This document shows positions 16,701 through 25,245 of a DNA stretch of 64,000 nt, one piece after another. The DNA lies in NCBI RefSeq assembly GCF_016735585.2, contig NZ_JAERSE020000003.1, forward strand, positions 434,001-498,000. Reading direction: 5' to 3'. The DNA comes from Chryseobacterium tagetis (GTDB taxonomy: Bacteria; Bacteroidota; Bacteroidia; Flavobacteriales; Weeksellaceae). The number at the start of each line of letters is the position of its first letter. Position 1 is the first letter of the stretch. Under the pieces are notes generated by a model. That model was given only the letters and a program-made list of their open reading frames with translations. It made no database searches and had not been told where the DNA came from. The position numbers and the translations under genes are program-made.

Positions 16701-17522
16701 TTATGACTGGAAAAACTCTAACAAATCTTTATTGATTGTTTCGTGTTCTGTAGTCGGCATTCCGTGAGGGAAACCAGGATACGTGATCAGTTTGCCGTTT
16801 TTAAGCAGTTTTGCTGATTTTATACCAGAGTTTTCAATAGGAACGATCTGATCATCTTCCCCATGAAGAACCAAAACAGGAATATCCACAGCTTTCAGAT
16901 CCTCTGTGAAATCGGTCTCAGAAAATGCTTTAATTCCGTCATAATGAGCCACAATTCCGCCCATCATTCCCTGTCTCCACCAGTTTCTCTGGATTCCTTC
17001 TTTTACATTTGCACCTTCTCTGTTGTACCCATAGAAAGGAAATGTCAGATCAATATAAAACTGGTTTCTGTTGTTTAAAGTCTGATCTCTGATGTTGTCG
17101 AAAACTTCGATCGGAACTCCATCAGGATTCGTTTCGCTTTTTACCATAACCGGAGGAACAGCACTGATTAAAACAGCTTTTTTTGCTCTTCCTTTAGCAT
17201 ATTTGTTAACATAACGGATCACTTCACCACCTCCTGTAGAGTGACCGATGTGGATAACGTCTGTCAATCCTAAAAAGTCAACCAGTTCTGCAGCATCAGA
17301 AGCGTACTGTTCGATCGTATGATTGTAAATATTCTGGCTGGAACGGCCGTGACCTCTTCTATCATGTGAAATTACTCTATATCCTCTCTGTAAGAAGAAA
17401 ATAACCTGTGCATCCCAGTCATCAGATGATAAAGGCCATCCGTGGTGAAACATCAATACTGGTCCTTGTCCTTGATCTTTGTAGAAAATTTCTGTTCCGT
17501 CTTTTAATGTTAGTGTGCTCAT
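16701..17522 (-). CDS. Alpha/beta hydrolase, non-haem chloroperoxidase type
   Basis: 273 residues. The oxyanion region is FHHGWPLSSDDWD, the nucleophile elbow is GHSTGG with Ser95, the acid lies in LHGEDDQIVP, and the catalytic His is in FPHGMP near the C-terminus. This is the pattern of cofactor-free haloperoxidases and related esterases and perhydrolases; the physiological substrate cannot be read from sequence. There is no signal peptide, so it is cytoplasmic. It is the last gene of a minus-strand run and lies 130 bases after the DsbA-like gene, so it may have its own promoter. None of the LytTR-type sites found elsewhere in the block lies before it. Confidence 0.85.
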   Translation of the reverse strand: MSTLTLKDGTEIFYKDQGQGPVLMFHHGWPLSSDDWDAQVIFFLQRGYRVISHDRRGHGRSSQNIYNHTIEQYASDAAELVDFLGLTDVIHIGHSTGGGEVIRYVNKYAKGRAKKAVLISAVPPVMVKSETNPDGVPIEVFDNIRDQTLNNRNQFYIDLTFPFYGYNREGANVKEGIQRNWWRQGMMGGIVAHYDGIKAFSETDFTEDLKAVDIPVLVLHGEDDQIVPIENSGIKSAKLLKNGKLITYPGFPHGMPTTEHETINKDLLEFFQS

Positions 17523-17652
17523 TGTTTTTAGATTTTTAATGTTGGTAATTAATATTTTGTTGAGTATTCTTTGTTTGAATTCTTTAGCAAATTTATAAGG
17601 ATTCGATTCATTGCATCTTAACCTAAGTTAAAATCGTTCATGTTAATGAAAA

Positions 17653-18174
17653 TTAGTATTGGGTTGTATTTTCCCGGATAAGCTGTAACAGATCTGTAGC
17701 ACCTCCGTTGAATTTTTTATCATTTATAAAAAAGGAAGGAGTTCCGTTCACACCACTCATAACACCACTTTCGAAATCAGTGTCTACTTTCTCTTCCAGT
17801 TCGGTTTTCTGAATATCCTCTTTGAACTGCTCAATATTTAAACCTATTTTCTCAGCAAGTTCAAATAAGAAAAGTTCATTCAGGTATTCCTGATTTTCAT
17901 AGATCGCATCGTGCATTTCCCAGAATTTCCCTTGTAGATTGGCAGCTTCTGCTGCCACGGCTGCAGGTTTTGCATGAGGATGCATTTCTGACAACGGAAA
18001 ATTTCTGAAAACAAATTGTACCTGACTTCCGAATTCTTTCATGAGTTCTTTCAGAACAGGATAGGCAGCTCCGCAATAAGGGCATTGATAATCGCCGTAT
18101 TCTACTATGACCAGATCTGCGTTTTCATTCCCTTGAATATGGTCATTTTTATTGACTGATGGTTTTAGTGACAT
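17653..18174 (-). CDS. DsbA-like thioredoxin-fold protein without signal peptide
   Basis: 173 residues of the DsbA/FrnE-like group. The active site is CPYC (Cys31, Cys34) after VIVEYGDYQ, with an inserted helical domain and a cis-Pro motif GVNGTPSFFIN. It lacks a signal peptide, so it probably acts in the cytosol, unlike classical DsbA. It ends a four-gene minus-strand operon (bicupin, DUF1275, peroxiredoxin, this gene), separated from the peroxiredoxin stop by only three bases. It may recycle or work alongside that peroxiredoxin, which is inference from the coupling. Confidence 0.85.
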   Translation of the reverse strand: MSLKPSVNKNDHIQGNENADLVIVEYGDYQCPYCGAAYPVLKELMKEFGSQVQFVFRNFPLSEMHPHAKPAAVAAEAANLQGKFWEMHDAIYENQEYLNELFLFELAEKIGLNIEQFKEDIQKTELEEKVDTDFESGVMSGVNGTPSFFINDKKFNGGATDLLQLIRENTTQY

Positions 18175-18177
18175 AGT

Positions 18178-18639
18178 TTATTTTGTGTTTAAGTTTTCTA
18201 AAGCTTCCAGAATTCCGTCCGCTCCCGGATTAATGGCGGTTGGAGACAGATAGCTCCATTCGATAATACCTTCTTTATTGATGACAAATAAAGCCCGTTT
18301 GCATTCTCCTTCCTCATCATCATAAACGCCATATTTTTTAGCCGTTTCTCCTTTGGCTTCGAAATCTGCCAGCAACGGGAAATGCAAATTGCGTGATTGC
18401 GAAAATGCAAGGTGGCACCATTTGCTGTCTACAGAGATTCCGAAGATTTCAGCATCATATTTTTTGAAGAATTTAAGCATTTCGTTATACAGAGCCATCT
18501 GATCACTGCAAACAGGACTCCAGTCTGCGGGATAAAAAGCCAGGATCACATTTTTACCTTTAAATTCAGATAAAGTGATTTTTTGGTCGGGGGTTGCAAA
18601 CAATGTGAAATCGGGAGCAACAGTGCCTTTTGATAACAT
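18178..18639 (-). CDS. Peroxiredoxin (AhpC/TSA family)
   Basis: 153 residues with a thioredoxin fold. The peroxidatic Cys44 lies in YPADWSPVC, with the family's Pro and Ser upstream. ISVDSKWCHLAF holds a second Cys. It reduces hydroperoxides using thiol donors. It begins five bases before the end of the DUF1275 gene's intergenic step and is directly followed by the cytosolic DsbA-like protein, so the pair probably shares substrates or electrons. It is controlled by the promoter in front of the bicupin gene if the operon is intact. Confidence 0.88.
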   Translation of the reverse strand: MLSKGTVAPDFTLFATPDQKITLSEFKGKNVILAFYPADWSPVCSDQMALYNEMLKFFKKYDAEIFGISVDSKWCHLAFSQSRNLHFPLLADFEAKGETAKKYGVYDDEEGECKRALFVINKEGIIEWSYLSPTAINPGADGILEALENLNTK

Positions 18640-18644
18640 AATAT

Positions 18645-19337
18645 TTAGTTTTTTAGCGTTTTTGAATTGGAAATTAATCTATTACAAGTTAGTAATAAAA
18701 CGGCAGGTACAATCAAAGTCCAGTTTTTTAATATATCGAGAAGGAGAGGAGAGACCGCTGCACCGGATAAAAACCCGATCCATAACAGTAAAAGATGGAC
18801 AGCATTGGCTTTAGACTCTCTTTTTTCATTTTCATCATTACTCATCGTAAATATCGCAGTGTTTTTCGCAAGGCTGTTTAAAGTTCCCGTTACAAAATCA
18901 GTATTTACTTTCAGATTTCCTACCGAAGTTACGATTGTATTCATAACTCCCATGGCAAAACCGATGATGGCAACTGAAAGAATAACAGGGATCGGGTGAT
19001 AATAACTGATTAAAGTATAAACCATCAGAATTCCCGAAACGATATAAAAAGCGATGGTTTTGATTCTGCACTTTTTCCATAATGATAAACAGGAGCCGGA
19101 ATAAATTCCCATTACAAAACTTATAACTACTGTTAATGAGGTGATGATGATCCCTGATTTATTACTGAAAAATGAGGCTCCCAATTGTGTAGTATTTCCA
19201 CTCATAAAGGAGACATAGGTTTTCCACTGTATCAGTCCGGTTGCATCTGTATAGCCTGCAATAAAAGCTAAGAATATTGCCAGTTTCTCTTGTATCCTGA
19301 TTTGTTCGGAAGACAGAAGAGATTTTTCCGCTGTCAA
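18645..19337 (-). CDS. YoaK/DUF1275 membrane protein, copy 1
   Basis: 230 residues with about six hydrophobic helices. The N-terminal region FIAGYTDATGLIQWKTYVSF followed by MSGNTTQLG is the DUF1275 (YoaK) signature. It is an inner-membrane protein of unknown function, perhaps a transporter. It lies between the bicupin (7 bases upstream) and the peroxiredoxin, within one operon. A second, divergent copy lies at 20634, so the block holds two members of a family usually found singly. Confidence 0.82.
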   Translation of the reverse strand: MTAEKSLLSSEQIRIQEKLAIFLAFIAGYTDATGLIQWKTYVSFMSGNTTQLGASFFSNKSGIIITSLTVVISFVMGIYSGSCLSLWKKCRIKTIAFYIVSGILMVYTLISYYHPIPVILSVAIIGFAMGVMNTIVTSVGNLKVNTDFVTGTLNSLAKNTAIFTMSNDENEKRESKANAVHLLLLWIGFLSGAAVSPLLLDILKNWTLIVPAVLLLTCNRLISNSKTLKN

Positions 19338-19343
19338 AAAGCT

Positions 19344-20390
19344 TTATTTTTTAGGTTGAATAAAGACCTTTTTTGCAGGAAATTTCTCAATTTCTCCCTC
19401 TTTCAAGCCGAAGTTGGTGACTACCACATCTTTTGGATTTCCGGCAAGCCATTCGCTCAAATCAATGGATTCATACACTCCACTGTTGAAACCGATAAGT
19501 ACCTTGCAAACGGTATCACCCGTATTTTTAATATAATGTCCGGCTCCCATAGGAACATAACCAACATCTCCTGCATTAAACTGTTCTGTAACAATGGTTC
19601 CTTCTGCCAGGAAAACCGACATTTCTGCCTGTCCGGAAATGAAATACTGCCATTCATCCGCATTTGGATGCCAGTGCATTTCTCTTAAAGCTCCCGGTTG
19701 AAGCTCCAACACAGAACCGGCCATTGTTTTGCTGATCGGAAATTCTTTACTGGTTACCAATCGTTGTAAACCACCTCCAGGAATGATTCTTGGCTGTTGA
19801 GAATGCAACGGATAACGATGAAGATTAGTCAGTTCGATATCAGATTCCTCAGGACGGGCTGTTGCATTGAAAGATAACTCATCAGGAACAATTCCTGCTG
19901 CAAAATAGGCTTCTTTTTGTGGTAATGCAGCTACTTCTTCAAGCGTTAATCCTAAATTTTGTGCTACAATTTCCGGTGGAACGCTCGAAATAAAATCTGT
20001 AACACTGAATGTATGGTCTTCAGAAAAATTACCATTATCAAAAATCAAAATAAAATGGCATTCTTCCGTTCCTGTTGCCTGAATAGAGTGCCCGTATCCT
20101 TTTGGGAAATACCACACATCTCCTGGTTCAAAATTATCTGTATAGCTTTTTCCGTCAGGATGAATGATGGTAGTTCGTACTGTTCCGGAAATTACATATG
20201 CCCATTCCGCAGCATTGGCGTGCCAGTGAAGTTCTCTCATGCTTCCCGGCTGCAGTCTCATAGAAACTCCGGCAATGCCTATGGAAGCAGGGAAATCTTT
20301 TACGGATGCTCCTCTTGTTGTTCCGCCGTCATTCGTGCGGGGTTCTTTTTTTTCTAATTCGTATTTAAAACTAAGTAATTCGGTGTTCAT
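19344..20390 (-). CDS. Bicupin, oxalate-decarboxylase-like
   Basis: 348 residues with two cupin domains. Each has metal-ligand motifs of the OxdC type: first domain RELHWHANAAEWAYVISG, second domain REMHWHPNADEWQYFISG, each with a later His (YGHSI, AGHYI). Oxalate decarboxylase or dioxygenase uses manganese at these sites. No signal peptide is seen. The lid motif that separates decarboxylase from oxidase could not be assigned, so substrate and reaction are open. It is the first gene of a four-gene operon and its promoter carries a LytTR-like site (20476-20505). Confidence 0.85.
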   Translation of the reverse strand: MNTELLSFKYELEKKEPRTNDGGTTRGASVKDFPASIGIAGVSMRLQPGSMRELHWHANAAEWAYVISGTVRTTIIHPDGKSYTDNFEPGDVWYFPKGYGHSIQATGTEECHFILIFDNGNFSEDHTFSVTDFISSVPPEIVAQNLGLTLEEVAALPQKEAYFAAGIVPDELSFNATARPEESDIELTNLHRYPLHSQQPRIIPGGGLQRLVTSKEFPISKTMAGSVLELQPGALREMHWHPNADEWQYFISGQAEMSVFLAEGTIVTEQFNAGDVGYVPMGAGHYIKNTGDTVCKVLIGFNSGVYESIDLSEWLAGNPKDVVVTNFGLKEGEIEKFPAKKVFIQPKK

Positions 20391-20435
20391 AATATTATTT
20401 TTTTTAGATGAATAGGGGTTTGTTTTTATTTCTAT

Positions 20436-20505
20436 TGTAAAGCTACTCCCGAATCAGTGGTTTTTGAGGGCTCATTCGGTGAATAGGCAAAATGAGTCGT
20501 TGAGT
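20436..20505 (-). promoter_or_regulatory. LytTR-type regulated promoter of the bicupin operon
   Basis: Two direct repeats, TCGGTGAAT (20476-20484) and TCGTTGAGT (20497-20505), are separated by exactly 12 bases. That is the 9-12-9 layout of LytTR-domain binding sites. After 30 bases comes TGTAAAGCTA (20436-20445; TAGCTTTACA on the transcribed strand). The same arrangement with the same distances precedes the genes at 21400 and 25995. Confidence 0.7.
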
Positions 20506-20633
20506 TTTAAGATGAAATAGCCGGAGAAAATTAAATTGTTTTTACGTTGAAGTAAAAGTGGTTTGATCTCAAACAAAGTGTGGGGAATAAAATACAGAAT
20601 TGTTGGGGTACAGAACGGCTGTTAAAAAAATAT

Positions 20634-21326
20634 TCAGTTTTTATGGGAAATCAGCTTTAGAAATAATGAATATTTCGAAAGCGGGATATAATAAGCCAGT
20701 ATCAATACTGCAGGAATCAACATAGAAACCAAACCAAAGACTGAAGAGAGCCAGGCTCCCAATATACAGCCCAGTAAAAATCCGGTCAGGAGAACCAAAG
20801 ATTTTTGTAATTCAATCAGTTTTTCCGGAGTATGTTGCGTAGAAATGTAGGAAAAGAAATCTAAGAGTGCTTTGGTTACATTTCCGGTCATTACCGTGGT
20901 TGAACCGAATGTTGAGTTGGTGTATAAACGGTTGGCCGTATTTTGAATTCCCATTGCAAACACGATCAGCATCAGCATGAAATGATAGATGAATCCTGTT
21001 TGAATGTGATTCTGTTTTAAAATAAAAGCAATACAGCCGGCTATAATCAGGAAAAAGCCTATGGAAGCAAAAATTTTTCGTTCACTTTTATAGATGCGGT
21101 CAACTTTTCGGGTTAAAATCACTGCCAAAATAAAAACAGGAAAACTTATCAGGTTGGTAAAATCACTCAAGGTGTGATGATGAGATAATTTATAGGCAAA
21201 AACAACAAAATTTCCTGTAATATGGGCAGAAAACAAACCATCTGCCACAGTGAAGGTACTTGTATCGGCAAAACCTGCACTGAAGGCCATGATGAGGGAT
21301 GAATAAAAAACGGCATCTCTTTTCAT
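20634..21326 (-). CDS. YoaK/DUF1275 membrane protein, copy 2
   Basis: 230 residues with six to seven hydrophobic helices. The N-terminus AFSAGFADTSTFTVADGLFS followed by AHITGNFVVFA matches the DUF1275 signature, and it is the same length as copy 1 but clearly diverged. It is an inner-membrane protein of unknown function. It starts 32 bases after a terminator that closes the gene at 21400, and no LytTR-like site lies in the short gap, so its promoter is not apparent. The 243-base space after its end holds the bicupin promoter. Confidence 0.82.
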   Translation of the reverse strand: MKRDAVFYSSLIMAFSAGFADTSTFTVADGLFSAHITGNFVVFAYKLSHHHTLSDFTNLISFPVFILAVILTRKVDRIYKSERKIFASIGFFLIIAGCIAFILKQNHIQTGFIYHFMLMLIVFAMGIQNTANRLYTNSTFGSTTVMTGNVTKALLDFFSYISTQHTPEKLIELQKSLVLLTGFLLGCILGAWLSSVFGLVSMLIPAVLILAYYIPLSKYSLFLKLISHKN

Positions 21327-21357
21327 AGTTGATGATTTATAAATGGATATAAATAAA

Positions 21358-21381
21358 ATGAGCGTACCTAAGCACGCTCAT
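21358..21381 (-). terminator. Terminator after the SRPBCC-like gene
   Basis: ATGAGCGT and ACGCTCAT pair around eight bases. On the minus strand the stem is followed by TTTATT. It lies 19 bases after the end of the gene at 21400. Confidence 0.7.
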
Positions 21382-21399
21382 CATTCTTTTTAGCTCATA

Positions 21400-21957
21400 T
21401 TAAAAAGGCTGATTGTATTGGCCTGTCAATGCTTTGTTTTCGATGCTTTTTGCAAAGTTGGGGGTTTCTTCGTGATTGTGAGCATCTGAAGCGGCTTGTC
21501 TTGAGGCTGCAGCATCGGCAAGATTTACGTTATGTTCTTTCAAATATTCGAACATTTCAGGAGTGGCTGTAGCGTGAATTTCATTAGTGTACAGGGTGGT
21601 ATTATCATCAATTTTGGTTGCTTTCAGTTCCCATAAAACCTGAACTTTTGTTCTTCCGTTTTTGGTAATAGAGTCTGAAATGGAAAGCATACGGCAATAA
21701 TCAGGTCTATAGACTGTAGCAACATAATGCTGAACCATTAATGCGTCTCCGATGGTTTCAACGTTTAAAGAAACCGGTTCGCCATCATAAGTGGTAGAAA
21801 TGGCGGCTCCGATATGCTGAGTTGAGCATCTCTGATATTCTGCATCTGGAAGGTTGAGTAACCAGTCTGCGATGTTAACTTTTTCGATAGGTGCATTGAT
21901 GATTGCAGTTACACTTGAATGAGACAATGCGTTTTCCGGAGTTTGTAAAATTTCCAT
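21400..21957 (-). CDS. Hypothetical SRPBCC/START-like protein
   Basis: 185 residues, soluble, no signal peptide. The start (SSVTAIINAPIEKVNIADWL, then LNLPDAEYQ) and the alternating beta strands through TKVQVLWELKAT and LYTNEIHATATPEM resemble the SRPBCC (ligand-binding) fold. The C-terminal 40 residues are Ala- and His-rich. It has its own LytTR-like promoter and its own terminator, so it is a single-gene unit under the same control as the Dps and bicupin operons. No enzymatic motif is seen. The fold call is tentative. Confidence 0.5.
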   Translation of the reverse strand: MEILQTPENALSHSSVTAIINAPIEKVNIADWLLNLPDAEYQRCSTQHIGAAISTTYDGEPVSLNVETIGDALMVQHYVATVYRPDYCRMLSISDSITKNGRTKVQVLWELKATKIDDNTTLYTNEIHATATPEMFEYLKEHNVNLADAAASRQAASDAHNHEETPNFAKSIENKALTGQYNQPF

Positions 21958-21988
21958 AATAATTGGGTTTTAATTGTTTATTTGATGA

Positions 21989-22058
21989 TGTAAAGCTACA
22001 ATCAACAGACTTCAAAATCAATTGAACTTCGATGAACAGGCAGAATGAATCGTTGAAT
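21989..22058 (-). promoter_or_regulatory. LytTR-type regulated promoter of the gene at 21400
   Basis: Direct repeats TCGATGAAC (22029-22037) and TCGTTGAAT (22050-22058) with a 12-base spacer. After 30 bases comes TGTAAAGCTA (21989-21998), identical to the box of the bicupin promoter. The start codon lies 31 bases further on. Confidence 0.68.
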
Positions 22059-22189
22059 AGGGGTGGATATTTCTTGAATAAAAAGAAAGAATGAGAGCAC
22101 TATAATATTGGGCTCTTATTACATCCAGGTTATTATTTTAAATGCTTGGCTGAGATTCCTACGGAATGACAAAAATGATGTTATAAATA

Positions 22190-22216
22190 AAAAAATCACT
22201 GCGTGTTGCAGTGATT
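22190..22216 (-). terminator. Terminator of the Dps-kinase-monooxygenase run
   Basis: AATCACTGC and GCAGTGATT pair around GTGTT. On the minus strand a T run follows. It lies about 170 bases after the end of the gene at 22390. Confidence 0.75.
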
Positions 22217-22233
22217 GAGTATACTTTTAAGTT

Positions 22234-22290
22234 TCGTCAGTTCGAGTGATTTTTTTGAAACAAAGTGGAAAAAAATTGTATCGAGAATTC
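22234..22290. repeat. Probable dispersed genomic repeat
   Basis: TCGTCAGTTCGAGTGATTTT ... AAAAAAATTGTATCGAGAA. I know closely similar REP-like sequences as common intergenic repeats in Chryseobacterium and related genomes, but copy number cannot be shown from one window. It fills the gap between the terminator and the gene at 22390. Confidence 0.45.
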
Positions 22291-22389
22291 CTCCTCCTAG
22301 TGATTTTGTAATTTGAAAACTTCCCGCTACAAATTCTTTCAGAACTTTAATTGAAGTGACGAAATGATTTAATAATTCAGTAAAATAAT

Positions 22390-22938
22390 TTATTTAAAAA
22401 GCCATTTTCTGATCAGCCTGGTATAATTAGGCATGACTGCGAATACCATCATAAAAACAATACAGCCGGAAATGAAAAGTCCGTCAGAATAATGATTGGC
22501 AGGGATTTTTAATAATCTTAAAAAGGGTAAAAGCAATAAAGGAATCAATAATGATAAAGGATAAATTGCTGACCAGGTAACTAGAAACTGTTTCCAGCGA
22601 ACGGGAACTTTTGTTTCATTTTCGTTTTCAAAAAGGAAATCGAGGCCGGATTTTATTTTGTAATTGTCATTTTTTCTGAACAGAGGATTGGCTTTTTCGA
22701 TCAGTTTTTTTCTGTGGTCAGATTCCATCCAGTTTCTCAGATTTTCAATCGTGTCAAATCTTATAATGATCGTATAGACATACGTCAGATCAGGAATGGG
22801 TCTTATGATCTGCCAATCGATAAAACCTTTTGAATGTTTGGTTAACGGAACGATCTCATGCAGCCATTTTTCGTATTCCTGCTGTTTTCCATCCAGAATA
22901 TGGTGTGAAATTACTACCGATGCGCCTTGATTTTCCAT
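22390..22938 (-). CDS. Antibiotic-biosynthesis-monooxygenase-like protein with two membrane helices
   Basis: 182 residues. Residues 5-95 are an ABM-type ferredoxin-like domain (VVISHHILDGKQQEYEKWLH, with DWQIIRPIPD later). The C-terminal 65 residues hold two transmembrane helices (WSAIYPLSLLIPLLLLPFLR and SGCIVFMMVFAVMP). This soluble-domain-plus-anchor layout is known in proteins annotated as antibiotic biosynthesis monooxygenase; the reaction is unknown and may be absent. It begins 36 bases after the histidine kinase gene and is the last gene of the Dps, regulator, kinase run. Confidence 0.72.
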   Translation of the reverse strand: MENQGASVVISHHILDGKQQEYEKWLHEIVPLTKHSKGFIDWQIIRPIPDLTYVYTIIIRFDTIENLRNWMESDHRKKLIEKANPLFRKNDNYKIKSGLDFLFENENETKVPVRWKQFLVTWSAIYPLSLLIPLLLLPFLRLLKIPANHYSDGLFISGCIVFMMVFAVMPNYTRLIRKWLFK

Positions 22939-22974
22939 AAGATAAGGTTTTAAATGAAGATTAAATTTCTAGGC

Positions 22975-25197
22975 TTAAAGCTGGGGATTCTGTAATTGCT
23001 GTAAGAATTTCTCCGCTTCTGAAATAGAAGGTAAAATGATGTTTTTTACTTCTTCCAACTCTTTTTCTGACATTAAATTCTGATCAACAGTATTTTCTAA
23101 AAGTTCCAGTTTTTGTTCCAATAACGGTAATAATCCCATGATGGCAACGCTGGATTTCATATCATGCGCTCTGAGTTTTACTCCTGCAAAATTCTCATTT
23201 TGATAAGCTATTGACAATTCATCCAAATGCGGTGGAAGGTTATCAATAAACTGTTGTGTGACGGTTTGCTCAAAATCCTTATTTCCGGCACTTATAGACT
23301 GCATATAGGATAAGTCAATATATTGAAAAGCAGGCTTGTCATTGTGTTGATATGAAGGGGTGACGGGAGATTGTTTCAAACCGAATTTAGAGATCAGGTT
23401 AAACAATTCATGTTCATTGACAGGTTTTGAAATGTATTCATTCATTCCTCTGCTGATGCACTTTTCTCTTTCTCCTGCCATTGCATGAGCGGTCATTGCA
23501 ATAATAGGAATCTCTGATTTTAAAACCTCTCTTATTTGCTGGGTTGCCTGATAGCCGTCCATTTGAGGCATCTGAAGATCCATCAGAACCAGATCGGAAT
23601 CATTTTTTTTCAGATATTCAACCGCTTCCAGACCGTTTGAGGCGGTATCGAAATCGATATTCCATTGGCTTAATAGATGCTTCATCAGGCTTTGATTGAT
23701 CGCATTATCATCTACTACAAGAACCTTCAATGGAACATTGGACTTGTCCTTGAATAATTGAGGATCAACCGGATGTACCTCATGAAGCTGCTCTTCAGCA
23801 ATGGTATAAGGAATATAAAAATGAAACGTTGTTCCTTTTCCGAGCTCGCTGATCACCTCAATAGTTCCGTTTTGCAGCTCGATAAGCTTTTTTACAATAG
23901 ATAATCCCAGTCCGGTTCCTCCATAGTTTCGGGTAATGGAATCTTCAGCCTGATTGAATCTTTCAAAGATTTCGCCCAGTTTTTCTTTGTCGATGCCAAT
24001 TCCTGTATCAGAAATTTTAACGCCAAGAACAACTTGTTTTTCTGTCTGATTTCTATTGTAAACTTCGATGATAACTTCTCCTTTATGGGTAAATTTGATG
24101 GCATTTCCGATGAGGTTTACCAAAATTTGGGTCAGTCTTGTTGCATCACCTATAAGAGTATCCGGAATTGTAGTGTCTACTGTACTGGAAATTTTAAGGC
24201 TTTTTTCTTTTACCCTTTCCAGAAATAAAGTCTCTACAGAATTGATTAATCCGTTGATGCTGAATATTCCAGGAGTGATTCTCATCATTCCCGCTTCAAT
24301 TTTTGATAAATCTAAAATATCATTAATGATGGTCATTAAATTCTCTCCGGATCTCTGAATGGATGATACGAATTCTGTTGACGTTTCGTCCAAAGGTCTT
24401 TTAAGCAAAAGATTGGTAAATCCTAAAATTCCGCTTAAAGGAGTTCGGATTTCATGGCTCATATTGGCCAGAAAATTTTCTTTTGTCTGTGCGGCAATAG
24501 AGGCTTTTTTCTCTGCAATGTTCAGTTCCTGGATCAATATTCTCTGGCGTTTGAACTGACGGAGGATATGATAACCGACAATGGAGCCGCTTAATATTAA
24601 AAGAATTAATAAAGAAATATCGTAAAGTCTTGCTTTCTGTCCCATTTCTTCGTTTTTCTTACTGAGATCAACCATATGCAACTTTCTACTTTCATAGATT
24701 TTTGCGGTAATGGAAGTGATCTCATTCGAAATATTTCTTGCACGCGGATTGGCAATAGAAGTATTGTCATTCATATTGCCCAGAGTAAGGTAACGGTGGA
24801 GAAGTTTATCCTTCGTTCTTTTCTTGTCCATTGCAAGAACACTTAATCTGTGAATGAGTCTCTCTTCTTTTGAATCGGCATTGTCTTTGGAAAGGGAATC
24901 TAAAAAGTTTTCTATTTGATTGATTTTTTGATCGATACCTTCCAGATGGGTGGTGTCATTCGTAGCAATGGAGGCTCTGATTCTGCTTTCAACGCCTAAA
25001 ATGTCGCGGTCTATTTCACGTAAATGATTGCTGGAGCGTAATTCATTCAAAAGCTTGTTGTTGTTTTGAATAAGCTCTTTGGTATTTCTGGCAGAATTGA
25101 TCTGAACTGCTATTAAGAGTAATGAACCCGCAATGAAACTGATAACGATAAAGTAACTAAACCGTTTGTTGCCCATTACTGAGAGTATTTTTTTCAT
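22975..25197 (-). CDS. Hybrid sensor histidine kinase with receiver and HPt domains
   Basis: 740 residues. Two membrane helices (about 11-32 and 192-213) enclose a helical sensor loop of the CHASE3 kind. A HisKA domain follows with phospho-acceptor His248 in NMSHEIRTPLSG, then a HATPase domain with DTGIGID and GGTGLGLSIV, a receiver domain with Asp540 in LMDLQMPQMDG, and an HPt domain with His678 in RAHDMKSSV. All phosphorelay residues are present, so phosphate can run His-Asp-His to an outside regulator. The obvious partner is the LytTR regulator encoded 48 bases upstream. The signal is unknown; the regulated genes suggest envelope or oxidative stress. Confidence 0.93.
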   Translation of the reverse strand: MKKILSVMGNKRFSYFIVISFIAGSLLLIAVQINSARNTKELIQNNNKLLNELRSSNHLREIDRDILGVESRIRASIATNDTTHLEGIDQKINQIENFLDSLSKDNADSKEERLIHRLSVLAMDKKRTKDKLLHRYLTLGNMNDNTSIANPRARNISNEITSITAKIYESRKLHMVDLSKKNEEMGQKARLYDISLLILLILSGSIVGYHILRQFKRQRILIQELNIAEKKASIAAQTKENFLANMSHEIRTPLSGILGFTNLLLKRPLDETSTEFVSSIQRSGENLMTIINDILDLSKIEAGMMRITPGIFSINGLINSVETLFLERVKEKSLKISSTVDTTIPDTLIGDATRLTQILVNLIGNAIKFTHKGEVIIEVYNRNQTEKQVVLGVKISDTGIGIDKEKLGEIFERFNQAEDSITRNYGGTGLGLSIVKKLIELQNGTIEVISELGKGTTFHFYIPYTIAEEQLHEVHPVDPQLFKDKSNVPLKVLVVDDNAINQSLMKHLLSQWNIDFDTASNGLEAVEYLKKNDSDLVLMDLQMPQMDGYQATQQIREVLKSEIPIIAMTAHAMAGEREKCISRGMNEYISKPVNEHELFNLISKFGLKQSPVTPSYQHNDKPAFQYIDLSYMQSISAGNKDFEQTVTQQFIDNLPPHLDELSIAYQNENFAGVKLRAHDMKSSVAIMGLLPLLEQKLELLENTVDQNLMSEKELEEVKNIILPSISEAEKFLQQLQNPQL

Positions 25198-25245
25198 AAG
25201 TTACATTTAAAATTAATGAGCAGAAGAAACCTCTATAACGAATGT

